A stretch of 33,270 nt of DNA from Chloroflexota bacterium (GTDB taxonomy: Bacteria; Chloroflexota; Dehalococcoidia; SZUA-161): positions 1-33,270 of the forward strand of contig JAJYLC010000019.1 of the NCBI GenBank assembly GCA_021787935.1, written 5' to 3'. Both the position numbers and the translations under genes were made by a program. Under the pieces are notes generated by a model. That model had not been told where the DNA came from. It did no database searches and saw only the letters and a list, made by a program, of their open reading frames with translations. This document shows positions 1-7,901 of this stretch, piece after piece (the stretch's first letter is position 1; each line of letters opens with the position of its first letter).

Positions 1-429
1 ATGTATGACCTCCTGCTGGGCGGGCCCGAAGAGACCAGAGAGTCTATGAGACAAACTATCGAGAGCATGAAAATGATTTCGCCGGACAGGGTGGGGGTCT
101 CTTTCGGGGTGCGTATCTTTCCAGGGACAAAAATGGCGCAGACGGTGCAGAAGCAGGGCGTTTTACATAAGAATCGCCATTTACACGGCACGGTTGAGGG
201 AAATGACAATTTCTTCAGGCCGATATTCTATGTATCATCGGGCCTGGGTGATGATTCAGCAGATTATCTCTCTCAGCTTATTAGAGGAGATGAGCGCTTC
301 TTCTTTGTCTCGCCGTCCAGCTCGGAGAGGAACTATAACTACAACGACAACACTGTGCTGGTGAATGCTATCAAAGCGGGATACCACGGGGCATTCTGGG
401 ACATACTGCGGAGATTAAAAGGTTCGTAA
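1..429 (+). CDS. Radical SAM protein, C-terminal part (5' end cut by window)
   Basis: The reading frame is already open at the first base, so the N-terminus with the iron-sulfur CxxxCxxC motif probably lies outside the window; the ATG at position 1 may be internal. The segment LLLGGPEETRES is the typical late TIM-barrel 'GGPxET' stretch of radical SAM enzymes of the B12-binding (Elp3/MiaB-like) type, followed by a helix and a strand ending in GVRIFPGT, which in that family lines the end of the barrel. The rest, ending in AFWDILRRLKG, has no motif that I recognise and is probably the C-terminal tail. Substrate unknown. The gene is convergent with the DUF3786 gene, whose stop lies only 13 bases away. 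The family call is fairly sure; a more precise function cannot be given. Confidence 0.6.
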   Translation: MYDLLLGGPEETRESMRQTIESMKMISPDRVGVSFGVRIFPGTKMAQTVQKQGVLHKNRHLHGTVEGNDNFFRPIFYVSSGLGDDSADYLSQLIRGDERFFFVSPSSSERNYNYNDNTVLVNAIKAGYHGAFWDILRRLKGS

Positions 430-442
430 TCCCGCGCCCCTA

Positions 443-1039
443 CTATTTGGCTTTCCTCATCGCGTTGACGAGATAGACGCCCACCAGAGACAGGTCTTCC
501 GTAGGCAGGTAATTCGGAGCACCGGCATCGAAAAGGATATTGACTGAGGAGGGTATCCCTTCCTCGCCTTGATATAATATACAGGCCATGGGGATTTTGG
601 GCAGCGCCATGAATTTGAAGGCGGCGTCGCCGGTGCGGGTTATGGGAATGCCTCCTATGGCCAATCCTGCCTTCTTAAAACCTTCTATATTGTTATCGAA
701 GGCGTGAAGAAGCGGCTGCACCGCCATCTGCATGAACCTCCGCTCGAATAGATTGGCGCCGGGAAGCTGCCGATAGGCTATCCACTCATCAGCAACGGAC
801 GTGCCTTTAGCCTGCAGCAGGTAGTGCAGCAGGATAATCTCCAGATACTGAGGAACCGGGGCCGTTTTCCCTTCCTCGGCTATTTTCACTTCCGGGTAAT
901 GCACCAGAAAGAAGCGGTTGAAAAAGGGTATCCTGAATTTCTTGCCGTCGTAATCGGTGCCGCTCTTCGAGGCTACTGCATAGGGGACAATCCCTTTCAT
1001 CTCTTTGAGGGCTTGCTCTAAAGCAGCATCATTTGACAT
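443..1039 (-). CDS. DUF3786 domain protein
   Basis: A 198-residue soluble protein with no signal peptide or membrane segment. The pattern of conserved pieces (KKFRIPFFNRFFLVHYPE near residue 40, then PQYLEIILLHYLLQAKG, IAYRQLPGANLFERRF, and a C-terminal GIPSSVNILFDAGAPNYLPTEDL) matches what I know of the DUF3786 family, which is found in anaerobes, often beside corrinoid or radical SAM genes. No catalytic role has been established for it. The frame stays open upstream to 1300, but the ATG at 1039 is chosen because GAGGAG stands 7-8 bases before it and the family begins about there; the upstream extension would run into the neighbouring gene. It is convergent with the radical SAM gene and divergent from the flavin reductase. 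Confidence 0.65.
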   Translation of the reverse strand: MSNDAALEQALKEMKGIVPYAVASKSGTDYDGKKFRIPFFNRFFLVHYPEVKIAEEGKTAPVPQYLEIILLHYLLQAKGTSVADEWIAYRQLPGANLFERRFMQMAVQPLLHAFDNNIEGFKKAGLAIGGIPITRTGDAAFKFMALPKIPMACILYQGEEGIPSSVNILFDAGAPNYLPTEDLSLVGVYLVNAMRKAK

Positions 1040-1099
1040 CACTATCTCCTCTCGAACAGTATAGCTGCCGAAGAAAACGAAGGCAAGCAAAAATCGAGT

Positions 1100-1128
1100 T
1101 TGACAATAACCAGGCCTGATATTAGCAT
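1100..1128 (+). promoter_or_regulatory. Probable sigma-70 promoter for the enoate reductase
   Basis: TTGACA at 1100-1105 and TAGCAT at 1123-1128 are separated by 17 bases. The -35 is perfect and the -10 matches four of six. It lies about 75 bases upstream of the reductase start at 1203. Confidence 0.5.
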
Positions 1129-1202
1129 GTTTATACCACTGACAAAGCTTCGTTGAACTTCTAGAGTCGGTGTCCGCATCAGCTAGAGAAAGGAAGTCAG
1201 AT

Positions 1203-3173
1203 ATGTATAAGATCGAGAAGTTGTTTGAGCCGGGCAGAATCGGCAAGCTGCAGATAAAGAACAGAATAGCTATGGCGCCCATGGGTATTATCGGACTCAT
1301 AGAAGCAGACGGCAGGATCTCACAGCGGGTTATTGACTACTATGTGGCACGAGCCAAGGGCGGCGTTGGGCTGATAATAACCGGACTCTGCATTCCTACC
1401 CTGGACATCGAGTTCGGGCCATTGAAAAAGCAGGGGATGTCCTTTGTACCGAGAATCGATAGCCCTGATGTTCTACCTATGCTGAAGCAACTGGCTGATT
1501 CTGTGCACAGCCATGGTGCCAAAATAGCGATCCAGTTGACACCGGGCTTCGGACGCGTTTTTAACCCCCATATGCTGGCACTGCTAGAGCTCGAAGCTTT
1601 GAGTGCATCTGCTGTGCCCAATGTCTGGGACCAGAAGGTAATTTGTCGCGAGCTTACGACAGCCGAGGTGGACACAATAGTAGAATCATTCAAAACCGCC
1701 GCTGAGATAGTCAGCGAAGCAGGCTTCGATGCTATAGAGCTGCATGGCCACGAGGGATACCTGATGGACCAGTTTACGACCTCTCTGTGGAACAAAAGGA
1801 CAGATAAGTATGGTGGAGACCTGGATAACAGGCTCCGCTTTTCGATGGATATCATAAAAAATATCAAGAGCAAAGCGGGGAATGACTTCCCTGTAATCTA
1901 CAGATATGCTATCAAACATTACCTGGAAGGCGGTCGCGATGTCGGAGAGTCTCTGGAGATTGCCCGGAGATTGGAGAAAGCGGGCGTTGACGCTTTGCAT
2001 GTCGATGCCGGATGCTACGACGATTGGTACTGGCCTCATCCACCGATATATCAGCCGCCTGGCTGCATGGTGGACATGGCGGAAGCAGCGAAGAGTGCGG
2101 TTAAAATCCCTGTTATTACTGTAGGGCGTCTGGGATATGCGGAGCTGGCAGACTCAGTTCTCAAGGCTGGGAAAGCGGATTTTGTGGCTCTGGGAAGAGC
2201 GCTTCTGGCGGACCCGGAATGGCCTTTGAAGGTCAAAGAGGGCAGGCAGGACGACATCTGTCCTTGCATAGGGTGCCAGGACGGATGTTTAGCCAGGATA
2301 ATGATGGGAGCTTCGTTGAGCTGTGCTGTGAACCCTGCCACGGGTAACGAGAAAGAGTACGCCATAGTCAGGTCCGAGAAACCCAGGGCTGTGCTAGTGG
2401 TGGGAGGTGGCGTTGCAGGCATGGAGGCGGCTCGAGTAGCTGCATTGAGGGGCCATCGGGTAACCCTGTACGAAAAGCGGGATAGGCTGGGAGGACATCT
2501 GATAGAGGGGTCTGTCCCCGAGTTTAAGCGCGACGTGGGGATGTTGAACGATTACTATGCTACCCAATTAAAGAAGCTTGGTGTGAAGGTCGAGTTGAAA
2601 AAGGCGGTTACCCCCGAGCTGGTGGATAAAATGAAACCGGAGGCGGTCATTGTTGCCACAGGCTCCAACCCGCTTGTGCCTGATATCCCTGGGATCACTC
2701 AGGAAAAGGTTGTCACTGCCATCGACGTGCTTCTGGGCAGGAAGAAGGCTGGCGAACGCGTCGTTGTCGCCGGAGGAGGCCTGGTGGGCTGCGAAACAGC
2801 AGTTTACCTGGCTCAAAAGGGCAGGAAGGTAACTGTAATTGAAGCGCTTGAAGAGATCATCCCCGATGTCTTCGAGGCAAACAAGCAGTATCTGTTTAAG
2901 ATGCTGGCCGAGAACGGCGTGAACGTGTGGACTAACACCAATCTGGTTCGAATATCGGAGCACGGCGCTGTTGTGGAGAATAAATACCGCAGATTCGAGG
3001 CTGAGCTTAAGGCCGATACAATCGTCCTGGCCCTGGGACTAAAGCCGGAAACAGGACTGCTGAAAGCTTTGCAGAGTAAGGCGAAAGAGCTCTATTCTGT
3101 GGGTGATTGTGAGAATCCGGCCAAGATAATAAACGCGATATGGGGCGCGTTCGATATCGCGCGCGTCCTCTAG
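1203..3173 (+). CDS. FMN/4Fe-4S/FAD enoate (2,4-dienoyl-CoA) reductase family protein
   Basis: A 656-residue cytoplasmic flavoenzyme of the old-yellow-enzyme/2,4-dienoyl-CoA reductase family, which reduces activated C=C bonds with NAD(P)H. Residues 1-345 form the FMN TIM barrel (start motif KIEKLFEPGRIGKLQIKNRI, HGHEGYLMDQF near 181-191 with the catalytic-region His and Tyr). The 4Fe-4S ligands are Cys355, Cys358, Cys362 and Cys374, with the family spacing C-x2-C-x3-C-x11-C. A FAD/NAD(P) module follows, with GGGVAGMEAA near 401 and GGGLVGCETA near 534, and ends in the typical SVGDCxxPxKIINAI segment. The start at 1203 is preferred over the in-frame codon at 1170 because an AGGAAG site precedes it and the family begins with this motif. 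Relatives include enoate reductases and BaiCD-type steroid reductases; the substrate cannot be told from sequence. It stands alone, with its own promoter and a terminator. Confidence 0.9.
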   Translation: MYKIEKLFEPGRIGKLQIKNRIAMAPMGIIGLIEADGRISQRVIDYYVARAKGGVGLIITGLCIPTLDIEFGPLKKQGMSFVPRIDSPDVLPMLKQLADSVHSHGAKIAIQLTPGFGRVFNPHMLALLELEALSASAVPNVWDQKVICRELTTAEVDTIVESFKTAAEIVSEAGFDAIELHGHEGYLMDQFTTSLWNKRTDKYGGDLDNRLRFSMDIIKNIKSKAGNDFPVIYRYAIKHYLEGGRDVGESLEIARRLEKAGVDALHVDAGCYDDWYWPHPPIYQPPGCMVDMAEAAKSAVKIPVITVGRLGYAELADSVLKAGKADFVALGRALLADPEWPLKVKEGRQDDICPCIGCQDGCLARIMMGASLSCAVNPATGNEKEYAIVRSEKPRAVLVVGGGVAGMEAARVAALRGHRVTLYEKRDRLGGHLIEGSVPEFKRDVGMLNDYYATQLKKLGVKVELKKAVTPELVDKMKPEAVIVATGSNPLVPDIPGITQEKVVTAIDVLLGRKKAGERVVVAGGGLVGCETAVYLAQKGRKVTVIEALEEIIPDVFEANKQYLFKMLAENGVNVWTNTNLVRISEHGAVVENKYRRFEAELKADTIVLALGLKPETGLLKALQSKAKELYSVGDCENPAKIINAIWGAFDIARVL

Positions 3174-3193
3174 TTAAGTTTCAAAGCGAACGA

Positions 3194-3218
3194 CCTTGAA
3201 TCACTTGGGAATTCAAGG
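3194..3218. terminator. Probable bidirectional terminator between convergent genes
   Basis: The perfect 8-bp inverted repeat CCTTGAAT / ATTCAAGG with a 9-base loop lies between the convergent reductase and Nudix genes. It is flanked by only short T/A-rich stretches, so its strength is uncertain. Confidence 0.45.
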
Positions 3219-3223
3219 ATTCT

Positions 3224-3958
3224 TCAGCCTATGATGGCTCGTATATCCTGGTCCCTTGTCCAGGCAATAACTTCATCGGCGCTGGAGAATTCGGCGAGCA
3301 TGCTGATGCTCGCCAGGGTCGGGGGAGCCAGGAAAAAATCCGGGCCCTGCTTCTTTAGCGCCTTCTTGGGGGAAATCCACACATGCTCGGTAGTCTCTTG
3401 CGCATCGCAGAGAACCTCCTGATTTGAGGGCGCAACGGACACGAAAAAACGGGCATCAAACCGAATGGGAGAGATCTCCGGAGTAATCCAGTGGGCGAAA
3501 TAGAAGAGGTTTTCAGCAGCGAGCTTTAGCCTCTCCCTCTCGATAATGGGGGCGAAGGAAAAAGGGTCCTTCCTTACCTGCGCGCGGTAACGGGTGAATC
3601 TTACTTTTTCCTCTTCGCTGAAAGCTATAATGTTGGCAGTTTCCCGATATGCCAGAAGGATCCCTGCCTCCTCGAAGGTCTCTCGGATAGCAGCGACAAA
3701 GAACCCCAGAGCCTTTTCGGGGGGAGAACTGTCAGGGATAGTGTCTCGAGCTTGCTGAAAACTGAGTCCGTGACAAATTTTATCCGCCTGTAGACTATAG
3801 TCCGCGGTTTCTAGTCTCCCTCCCGGGAAAACATAGAAGCCGGGCATAAAGACACTATTTTGGTGTCTTCGCACCAGCAGAATCTCAATTCCTGTCTTGG
3901 CTCGGTCAACATCGCGCATAAGAATAAGGGTCGCCGCATCCCGTGGCGTTGCTACCAT
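3224..3958 (-). CDS. Nudix hydrolase with split Nudix box (NUDT7/NUDT19-like)
   Basis: A 244-residue soluble protein. The Nudix box is recognisable but interrupted: GGRLE at 46-50 starts it and RETFEEAG at 92-99, which carries the metal-binding glutamates, completes it; about 32 extra residues sit between them. A similar insertion is known in the NUDT19-type CoA diphosphatases, and the N-terminal pattern (LLVRRHQNSVFMPGFYVFPGG) also fits the NUDT7/NUDT19 branch. Hydrolysis of CoA or acyl-CoA is therefore a reasonable inference, not a demonstrated role. The ATG is preceded by AAGGAG six bases upstream. It lies downstream of, and in the same direction as, the cytochrome/CopB operon, with an 85-base gap, so it is probably a separate unit. 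Confidence 0.8.
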   Translation of the reverse strand: MVATPRDAATLILMRDVDRAKTGIEILLVRRHQNSVFMPGFYVFPGGRLETADYSLQADKICHGLSFQQARDTIPDSSPPEKALGFFVAAIRETFEEAGILLAYRETANIIAFSEEEKVRFTRYRAQVRKDPFSFAPIIERERLKLAAENLFYFAHWITPEISPIRFDARFFVSVAPSNQEVLCDAQETTEHVWISPKKALKKQGPDFFLAPPTLASISMLAEFSSADEVIAWTRDQDIRAIIG

Positions 3959-4043
3959 TAGAGCTCCTTGCTGCTAGCAAAATCTACCTTCATGTTAACA
4001 TCTTACCAGTACAAATCTCAAACCCTCGGTGATTTTAGTGCCT

Positions 4044-4529
4044 TCATTTCAGTGTCATGATATAGTTCACCAGGTCGTTTAAATCACCTGAAGACATTTG
4101 CCATCGGGGCATGAATTGATTGAGCTGGTCGCCAGCAGGGTCAATGCCTTCAGTAATAGCTTGCTTCAACGTATCCTCAGTGTAGGGCGGATGGTCTTGG
4201 CCCGGCGCTGTCAGAGCTGGCCAGGTTATATTGGGGACATCGAAGCGCTGCATCATCATATAGATCGTGCCGCCTTGGCCCTCAGGGCCGTGACAGTTGA
4301 CACAGGAAATGCTGTACATCATCATGGTAAAACCTCGCGGGATAATAGGCTGGCCCGACGAGCTTGTGGCTGTGAAATAAATCCTCTGTCCGTTCGATGT
4401 GAATGAACCCCCGCCGGGAACGTTTGTATTGGGCGGGTAGCTGGGGGCGTGACTGCAGCCGAGAAACGCCACCAGGAGTACAGCGAGTGCGATCAGAGCT
4501 AGTATCTTATAGTTGAGCCATCTATTCAT
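4044..4529 (-). CDS. Lipoprotein c-type cytochrome (mono-haem)
   Basis: A 161-residue exported protein. Residues 8-24 form a hydrophobic signal ending in VAFLGC, a good lipobox with Cys25 as the lipidated residue. The haem attachment site is CVNCH at 76-80, and Met140 or Met145 in the C-terminal FMPRWQMSSGDLNDLVNYI segment is the likely sixth ligand; this last piece is typical of class I cytochromes c. The start at 4529 is chosen over the upstream ATG at 4586 because GGGAGG stands six bases before it and the signal peptide begins there. It is the last gene of the minus-strand operon with CopB, 59 bases after the copB stop. It may carry electrons outside the membrane or oxidise Cu(I); the Met-rich strings (TMMMYS, YMMMQRF) would suit copper contact, but this is inference. 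Confidence 0.85.
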   Translation of the reverse strand: MNRWLNYKILALIALAVLLVAFLGCSHAPSYPPNTNVPGGGSFTSNGQRIYFTATSSSGQPIIPRGFTMMMYSISCVNCHGPEGQGGTIYMMMQRFDVPNITWPALTAPGQDHPPYTEDTLKQAITEGIDPAGDQLNQFMPRWQMSSGDLNDLVNYIMTLK

Positions 4530-4588
4530 TTTGCGCCTCCCTTTATTCAGAGATTCTTTGACATATCTTGTCTCGAGATGAGGCACGT

Positions 4589-6667
4589 TTACTTTTCTAT
4601 TTTCAGGAATCTGGCGTTGATGGCTACGATTATTGTACTGAGAGCCATTAGCGCTGCTCCTTCAGCCGGATTTAGAAGGACACCCACACTGTAAGCGGCG
4701 CCGGCTGCTAACGGAATAGCGAAGGTATTATAACCGGTCGCCCAGGCGAGATTCTGCAGCATCTTACCGTATGTGGCGCGCGAAAGTTTGATTATTGATA
4801 CTACGTCCAGAGGGTTGCTGCGCACCAGAACCACGTCCGCTGTGGCCACGGCAACGTCAGTGCCGGCGCCAATGGCAATTCCAACATCTGCCTGCGCCAA
4901 AGCCGGGGCGTCATTCACACCGTCTCCGGTCATAGCCACCTTAAGACCCCGGGACTGTACCTCTTTTACCTTCTCTGCCTTCTTATCCGGAAGAACCTCA
5001 GCGAAGTATTCATCGAGTCCGATTTCATTAGCTACCCATTTAGCCACCTGTTTATTGTCGCCTGTTATCATCATGCAGCGGATGCCCATCTCCTTGAGTT
5101 TTGATATAGCTTCTCTGGATTCAGGCCGGATAATATCAGCGAGCGCAATGGCCCCCATTAGCTCTTTGTCAATTATGACATATATTACTGTCTTCCCCTG
5201 CTGGGAAAGCTTCTCAACCCTGGCATCATTCACTGCAATATTGTTTTCCTTTAGATATCCGGGACTGACTGTTCTGACCTCTTTACCATTTACTCTGCCT
5301 TCCGCTCCTTTGCCGGGAATGGACTTGAATCCTTCTACGGAAAGGGTCTCTTTAGCCGAGGATACGATTCCTTTAGCGATAGGGTGCTCGGAGTTAGTCT
5401 CGATAGAGGCAGCGTATTTAAGAATCTCTGTCTCATTCATTTTGCCATTTAAGGGGATGATATCGGTAACGCCAAATTTGCCTAAGGTAAGAGTGCCCGT
5501 CTTATCAAATAATACCGCGGAGACATTCCGGGCTTGCTCAAAACCGTCACGGTTCTTTATCAGCAGACCATTCTTGGCTGACAGTGAGGTGGACACGGCA
5601 ACCACCAGCGGAATGGCAAGGCCGAGTGCATGAGGGCAGGCTATGACCATCACGGTAACCATCCTTGAAAGCGCAAAGACAAATTCCCGGTGGCCTATGT
5701 ATAGCCATGATAAAATCGATAATGTGCCTATACTGATTGAGATGATGGTCAGCCCGAGCGCAGCCCGGTCAGCCAGATTCTGAGTCCTCGACTTGCTTTC
5801 CTGGGCCTGTCTCACCAGCTCGGTCACCTGAGAAAGATAGGAGTCTGCACCTGTTTTCTTAACCTCCACCGTAATCGAACCTTCGCCATTGACCGAGCCC
5901 CCGATAACTCCGGCCCCGACTTGCTTGAGAACAGGTGTCGATTCGCCGGTAAGCATGGCCTCGTTAACCGATGTCTCGCCTGCAACCACCGCCCCGTCGG
6001 CCGGCACCTTCTCCCCTGGCTTGACCAGGACCCTGTCACCTACCGATAGCTCATCAAGAGGGACTTCCTTTATGCCGCCATCGGGAAGGACTTTGTGGGC
6101 TTCGGACGGCATCAGTCTGGCAAGCTCTTCCAGGGCCGATGAGGCCGCCATTATCGACCTCATCTCCAGCCAGTGTCCCAGCAGCATGACATCGATAAGT
6201 GTTGCCAGTTCCCAGAAAAACACGTCGCCGCTGAGGCCGAAGACCACCGCAGAACTGTAGACGTAGGCCGTGGTTATAGCCAGAGCGATAAGGGTCATCA
6301 TCCCCGGCGTTTTCGATTTCAACTCGTCATAGATGCCCTTGAGAAAGGGCCAGCCGCCATAGAAGAAAACAGCGGAGGACAGGACAAAAAGAACGTAAGA
6401 ATCGCCGCGAAACTTGATTACATTCTCCAGGCTCAGGGCTCTCTGAATTAAAGGCGAAAGAAAAAGGATGGGGATTGTAATAATAAGGGATATCCAGAAC
6501 CGCCTTCTGAAGTCGGCAACCATCATCATATGATGCTCACGCTCACTCATCCCCTTCATCCCGTGCATAGCGTGTCCGGCATGGTGTCCCTCCATGGGTT
6601 TATTAGTGGTGTGCATAGATGAATGGCTCTGTTGGTTTATTTTGTGTTCATGTTCGTTGTGCTTCAT
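4589..6667 (-). CDS. copB: Copper-transporting P1B-type ATPase, CPH type (CopB-like)
   Basis: A 692-residue membrane pump. The N-terminus (residues 1-50) is a His/Met-rich cytoplasmic tail rather than an HMA domain. The transport motif in the sixth membrane helix is CPH at 344-346, which marks the CopB subgroup (P1B-3, associated with Cu and sometimes Ag export) as distinct from CPC pumps. The phosphorylation site DKTGT starts at Asp388, the actuator TGES at 240-243, and the hinge [20 protein letters not shown] is intact. The ATG at 6667 is used because TGGAGG lies nine bases before it and the His-rich tail begins there; the longer frame to 6727 adds an unlikely leader. It overlaps the end of the methyltransferase gene by 20 bases, so the two are translationally linked. 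Complete and probably functional. Confidence 0.93.
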   Translation of the reverse strand: MKHNEHEHKINQQSHSSMHTTNKPMEGHHAGHAMHGMKGMSEREHHMMMVADFRRRFWISLIITIPILFLSPLIQRALSLENVIKFRGDSYVLFVLSSAVFFYGGWPFLKGIYDELKSKTPGMMTLIALAITTAYVYSSAVVFGLSGDVFFWELATLIDVMLLGHWLEMRSIMAASSALEELARLMPSEAHKVLPDGGIKEVPLDELSVGDRVLVKPGEKVPADGAVVAGETSVNEAMLTGESTPVLKQVGAGVIGGSVNGEGSITVEVKKTGADSYLSQVTELVRQAQESKSRTQNLADRAALGLTIISISIGTLSILSWLYIGHREFVFALSRMVTVMVIACPHALGLAIPLVVAVSTSLSAKNGLLIKNRDGFEQARNVSAVLFDKTGTLTLGKFGVTDIIPLNGKMNETEILKYAASIETNSEHPIAKGIVSSAKETLSVEGFKSIPGKGAEGRVNGKEVRTVSPGYLKENNIAVNDARVEKLSQQGKTVIYVIIDKELMGAIALADIIRPESREAISKLKEMGIRCMMITGDNKQVAKWVANEIGLDEYFAEVLPDKKAEKVKEVQSRGLKVAMTGDGVNDAPALAQADVGIAIGAGTDVAVATADVVLVRSNPLDVVSIIKLSRATYGKMLQNLAWATGYNTFAIPLAAGAAYSVGVLLNPAEGAALMALSTIIVAINARFLKIEK

Positions 6668-7280
6668 TATCGTAAACCTCCACGCAAGTGGTGATATTCG
6701 ATGCATGGCTGTGTCGCACCCTGACATTATTGAATTTTCTTATTTCCTTTTCAGACACTGGCACAGCCGAGAACAGGTAGGTTGCCAGTGGGTAGAGCCA
6801 GAAGTTTATGTACCACTTCGGCTTGGTAAAAAAGATAAGAAAGAACCTTCCTCCGTGCTCTAGCAAGGCTTGCGCCTTATTAACGAGAACCGATGGCGAT
6901 TCAAAATGAGACAAGACCCAGGTACACAGGATAATATCAAATTTCTCTATTGGGTAATCGATTAACGTAATATCTTGTTCTTTGAACTCTATTGCCGAAT
7001 TATTTGAGAACTTGCTCCGGGCAACAGCCAGCATTTGGGGAGAAAAATCCAATCCCAGATATTTCTTGAACTTCAGGTTCAGTGAGCATATGTGTTCCAG
7101 GTTACGGGCAGTGCCGCATCCTAGCTCCAGGATAGTACTGGTTTCATCGAGATGTTCTCTCAGAAAATTATTTAACTCTTTCTCCACTTCTGTGCCCACA
7201 ACTTTAGTCCACAATTTTACTAACGGATCATATACCCTTGCCACGATAGTATATTGTCTCTTAATACGGGCTTCACTCAT
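6648..7280 (-). CDS. Class I SAM-dependent methyltransferase
   Basis: A 210-residue soluble protein with a Rossmann methyltransferase fold. Motif I is ILELGCGTARNLEHI, followed by the acidic end of strand 2 (YLGLDFSPQML) and the post-II segment FDIILCTWVLSHFESP. The opening KRQYTIVARVYDPLVKLW is typical of UbiE/PmtA-like enzymes that act on quinones or phospholipid head groups. The C-terminus has a hydrophobic stretch (WYINFWLYPLATYLFSAVP) that may contact the membrane. It begins five bases after the NfeD-like gene and its AAGGAG ribosome site touches the ATG, so translation is probably coupled to the upstream gene; its end overlaps copB. The substrate is unknown; a lipid or quinone would suit the context. 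Confidence 0.8.
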   Translation of the reverse strand: MSEARIKRQYTIVARVYDPLVKLWTKVVGTEVEKELNNFLREHLDETSTILELGCGTARNLEHICSLNLKFKKYLGLDFSPQMLAVARSKFSNNSAIEFKEQDITLIDYPIEKFDIILCTWVLSHFESPSVLVNKAQALLEHGGRFFLIFFTKPKWYINFWLYPLATYLFSAVPVSEKEIRKFNNVRVRHSHASNITTCVEVYDNEAQRT

Positions 7281-7285
7281 CTCCT

Positions 7286-7687
7286 TTACATCTCTGGTGG
7301 ATCCTGCGAGGAGGTCACTTTTTCGGCAGAATCCGTAAATTTACGTTTGACCGTAAGCCTGTTTTTCTCAAAGCCAATGATTACCACCGTTTCACCCGCC
7401 TTCAAAGTATCACGGCTGTGGGCACTCCACAGCTCGCCTTCAACTCGCACCATATACGAAGCTCTGTCACTGGGATTCACGCTGGGAACCACCTCCGCAT
7501 CCTTGCCGATGAGACCCTCCGCACCGGTCACTGCAGGTTGTCTCATAGACCCGCGCATGAACCAGAACATCGAGCCGGAAAGCAAAAGGCAGAACAAATA
7601 TATTGGTATAGACACATCCAGGGGCAGGAAAAAGAATACCGGTATCGCCGCTATGGGAATCAGCATCAATAAAAGCATGATGTGCAT
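7286..7687 (-). CDS. NfeD-like small membrane protein
   Basis: A 133-residue protein with two close N-terminal membrane helices (about residues 4-20 and 26-44) and a C-terminal OB-fold domain of the NfeD C-terminal type: GLIGKDAEVVP, then YMVRVEGELWSAHS and an AGETVVIIGFEKNRLTVKR end. This domain usually works with stomatin/SPFH proteins in membrane quality control; no SPFH gene is seen here, so it may act alone. It is the first gene of the minus-strand operon NfeD-methyltransferase-CopB-cytochrome c. The start could be either of two ATGs (7687 or 7678). One copy of the 31-bp direct-repeat element lies upstream and points at it. Confidence 0.75.
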   Translation of the reverse strand: MHIMLLLMLIPIAAIPVFFFLPLDVSIPIYLFCLLLSGSMFWFMRGSMRQPAVTGAEGLIGKDAEVVPSVNPSDRASYMVRVEGELWSAHSRDTLKAGETVVIIGFEKNRLTVKRKFTDSAEKVTSSQDPPEM

Positions 7688-7730
7688 TACATCTGCCTTA
7701 TGTAACCATGTGTCCGAGGGCGCTGCACAT

Positions 7731-7795
7731 ACAGTAGCTGGAAAGTAATTAAGAAGTCATAAAATGCAGGTGGAAAAGGTGAAGAAATCGTTACA
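7731..7795 (-). promoter_or_regulatory. 31-bp direct-repeat element, copy A (upstream of NfeD-CopB operon)
   Basis: Read on the minus strand, repeat 1 is TGTAACGATTTCTTCAC (7795-7779) and repeat 2 is TTTTATGACTTCTTAAT (7764-7748). Repeat starts are 31 bp apart and the spacer begins with a short T-tract. A weak -10-like TACTGT follows at 7736-7731. The NfeD-like gene starts 44 bases farther on. The same 17-mer of repeat 2 is found identically in copy E. It is likely an activator site and promoter. Confidence 0.65.
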
Positions 7796-7832
7796 TTTAG
7801 TGGAGCAGGTTTGCGCTCCGAGTCTTGCTTGC

Positions 7833-7861
7833 TTGACCTTAGATTTGCTGAGGTCTATTAT
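7833..7861 (+). promoter_or_regulatory. Sigma-70 promoter of the two-component system
   Basis: TTGACC at 7833-7838 and TATTAT at 7856-7861 are separated by 17 bases. Transcription would begin near 7868, just upstream of the response regulator ATG at 7902, which argues against the longer reading frame that opens at 7764. Confidence 0.65.
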
Positions 7862-7901
7862 GAAAGGGCAAAACCAATGCAGCAGAGCAGAAGAGACTGA
7901 T

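Noticed and set aside
1040-1300. N-terminal extension of the DUF3786 gene
   Set aside because: It crosses the promoter and start of the divergent reductase, while the ATG at 1039 has a good ribosome site.
7764-7901. Longer start for the response regulator
   Set aside because: It would add 46 residues before the receiver domain, begin inside the copy A element and lie upstream of the likely promoter at 7833-7861.
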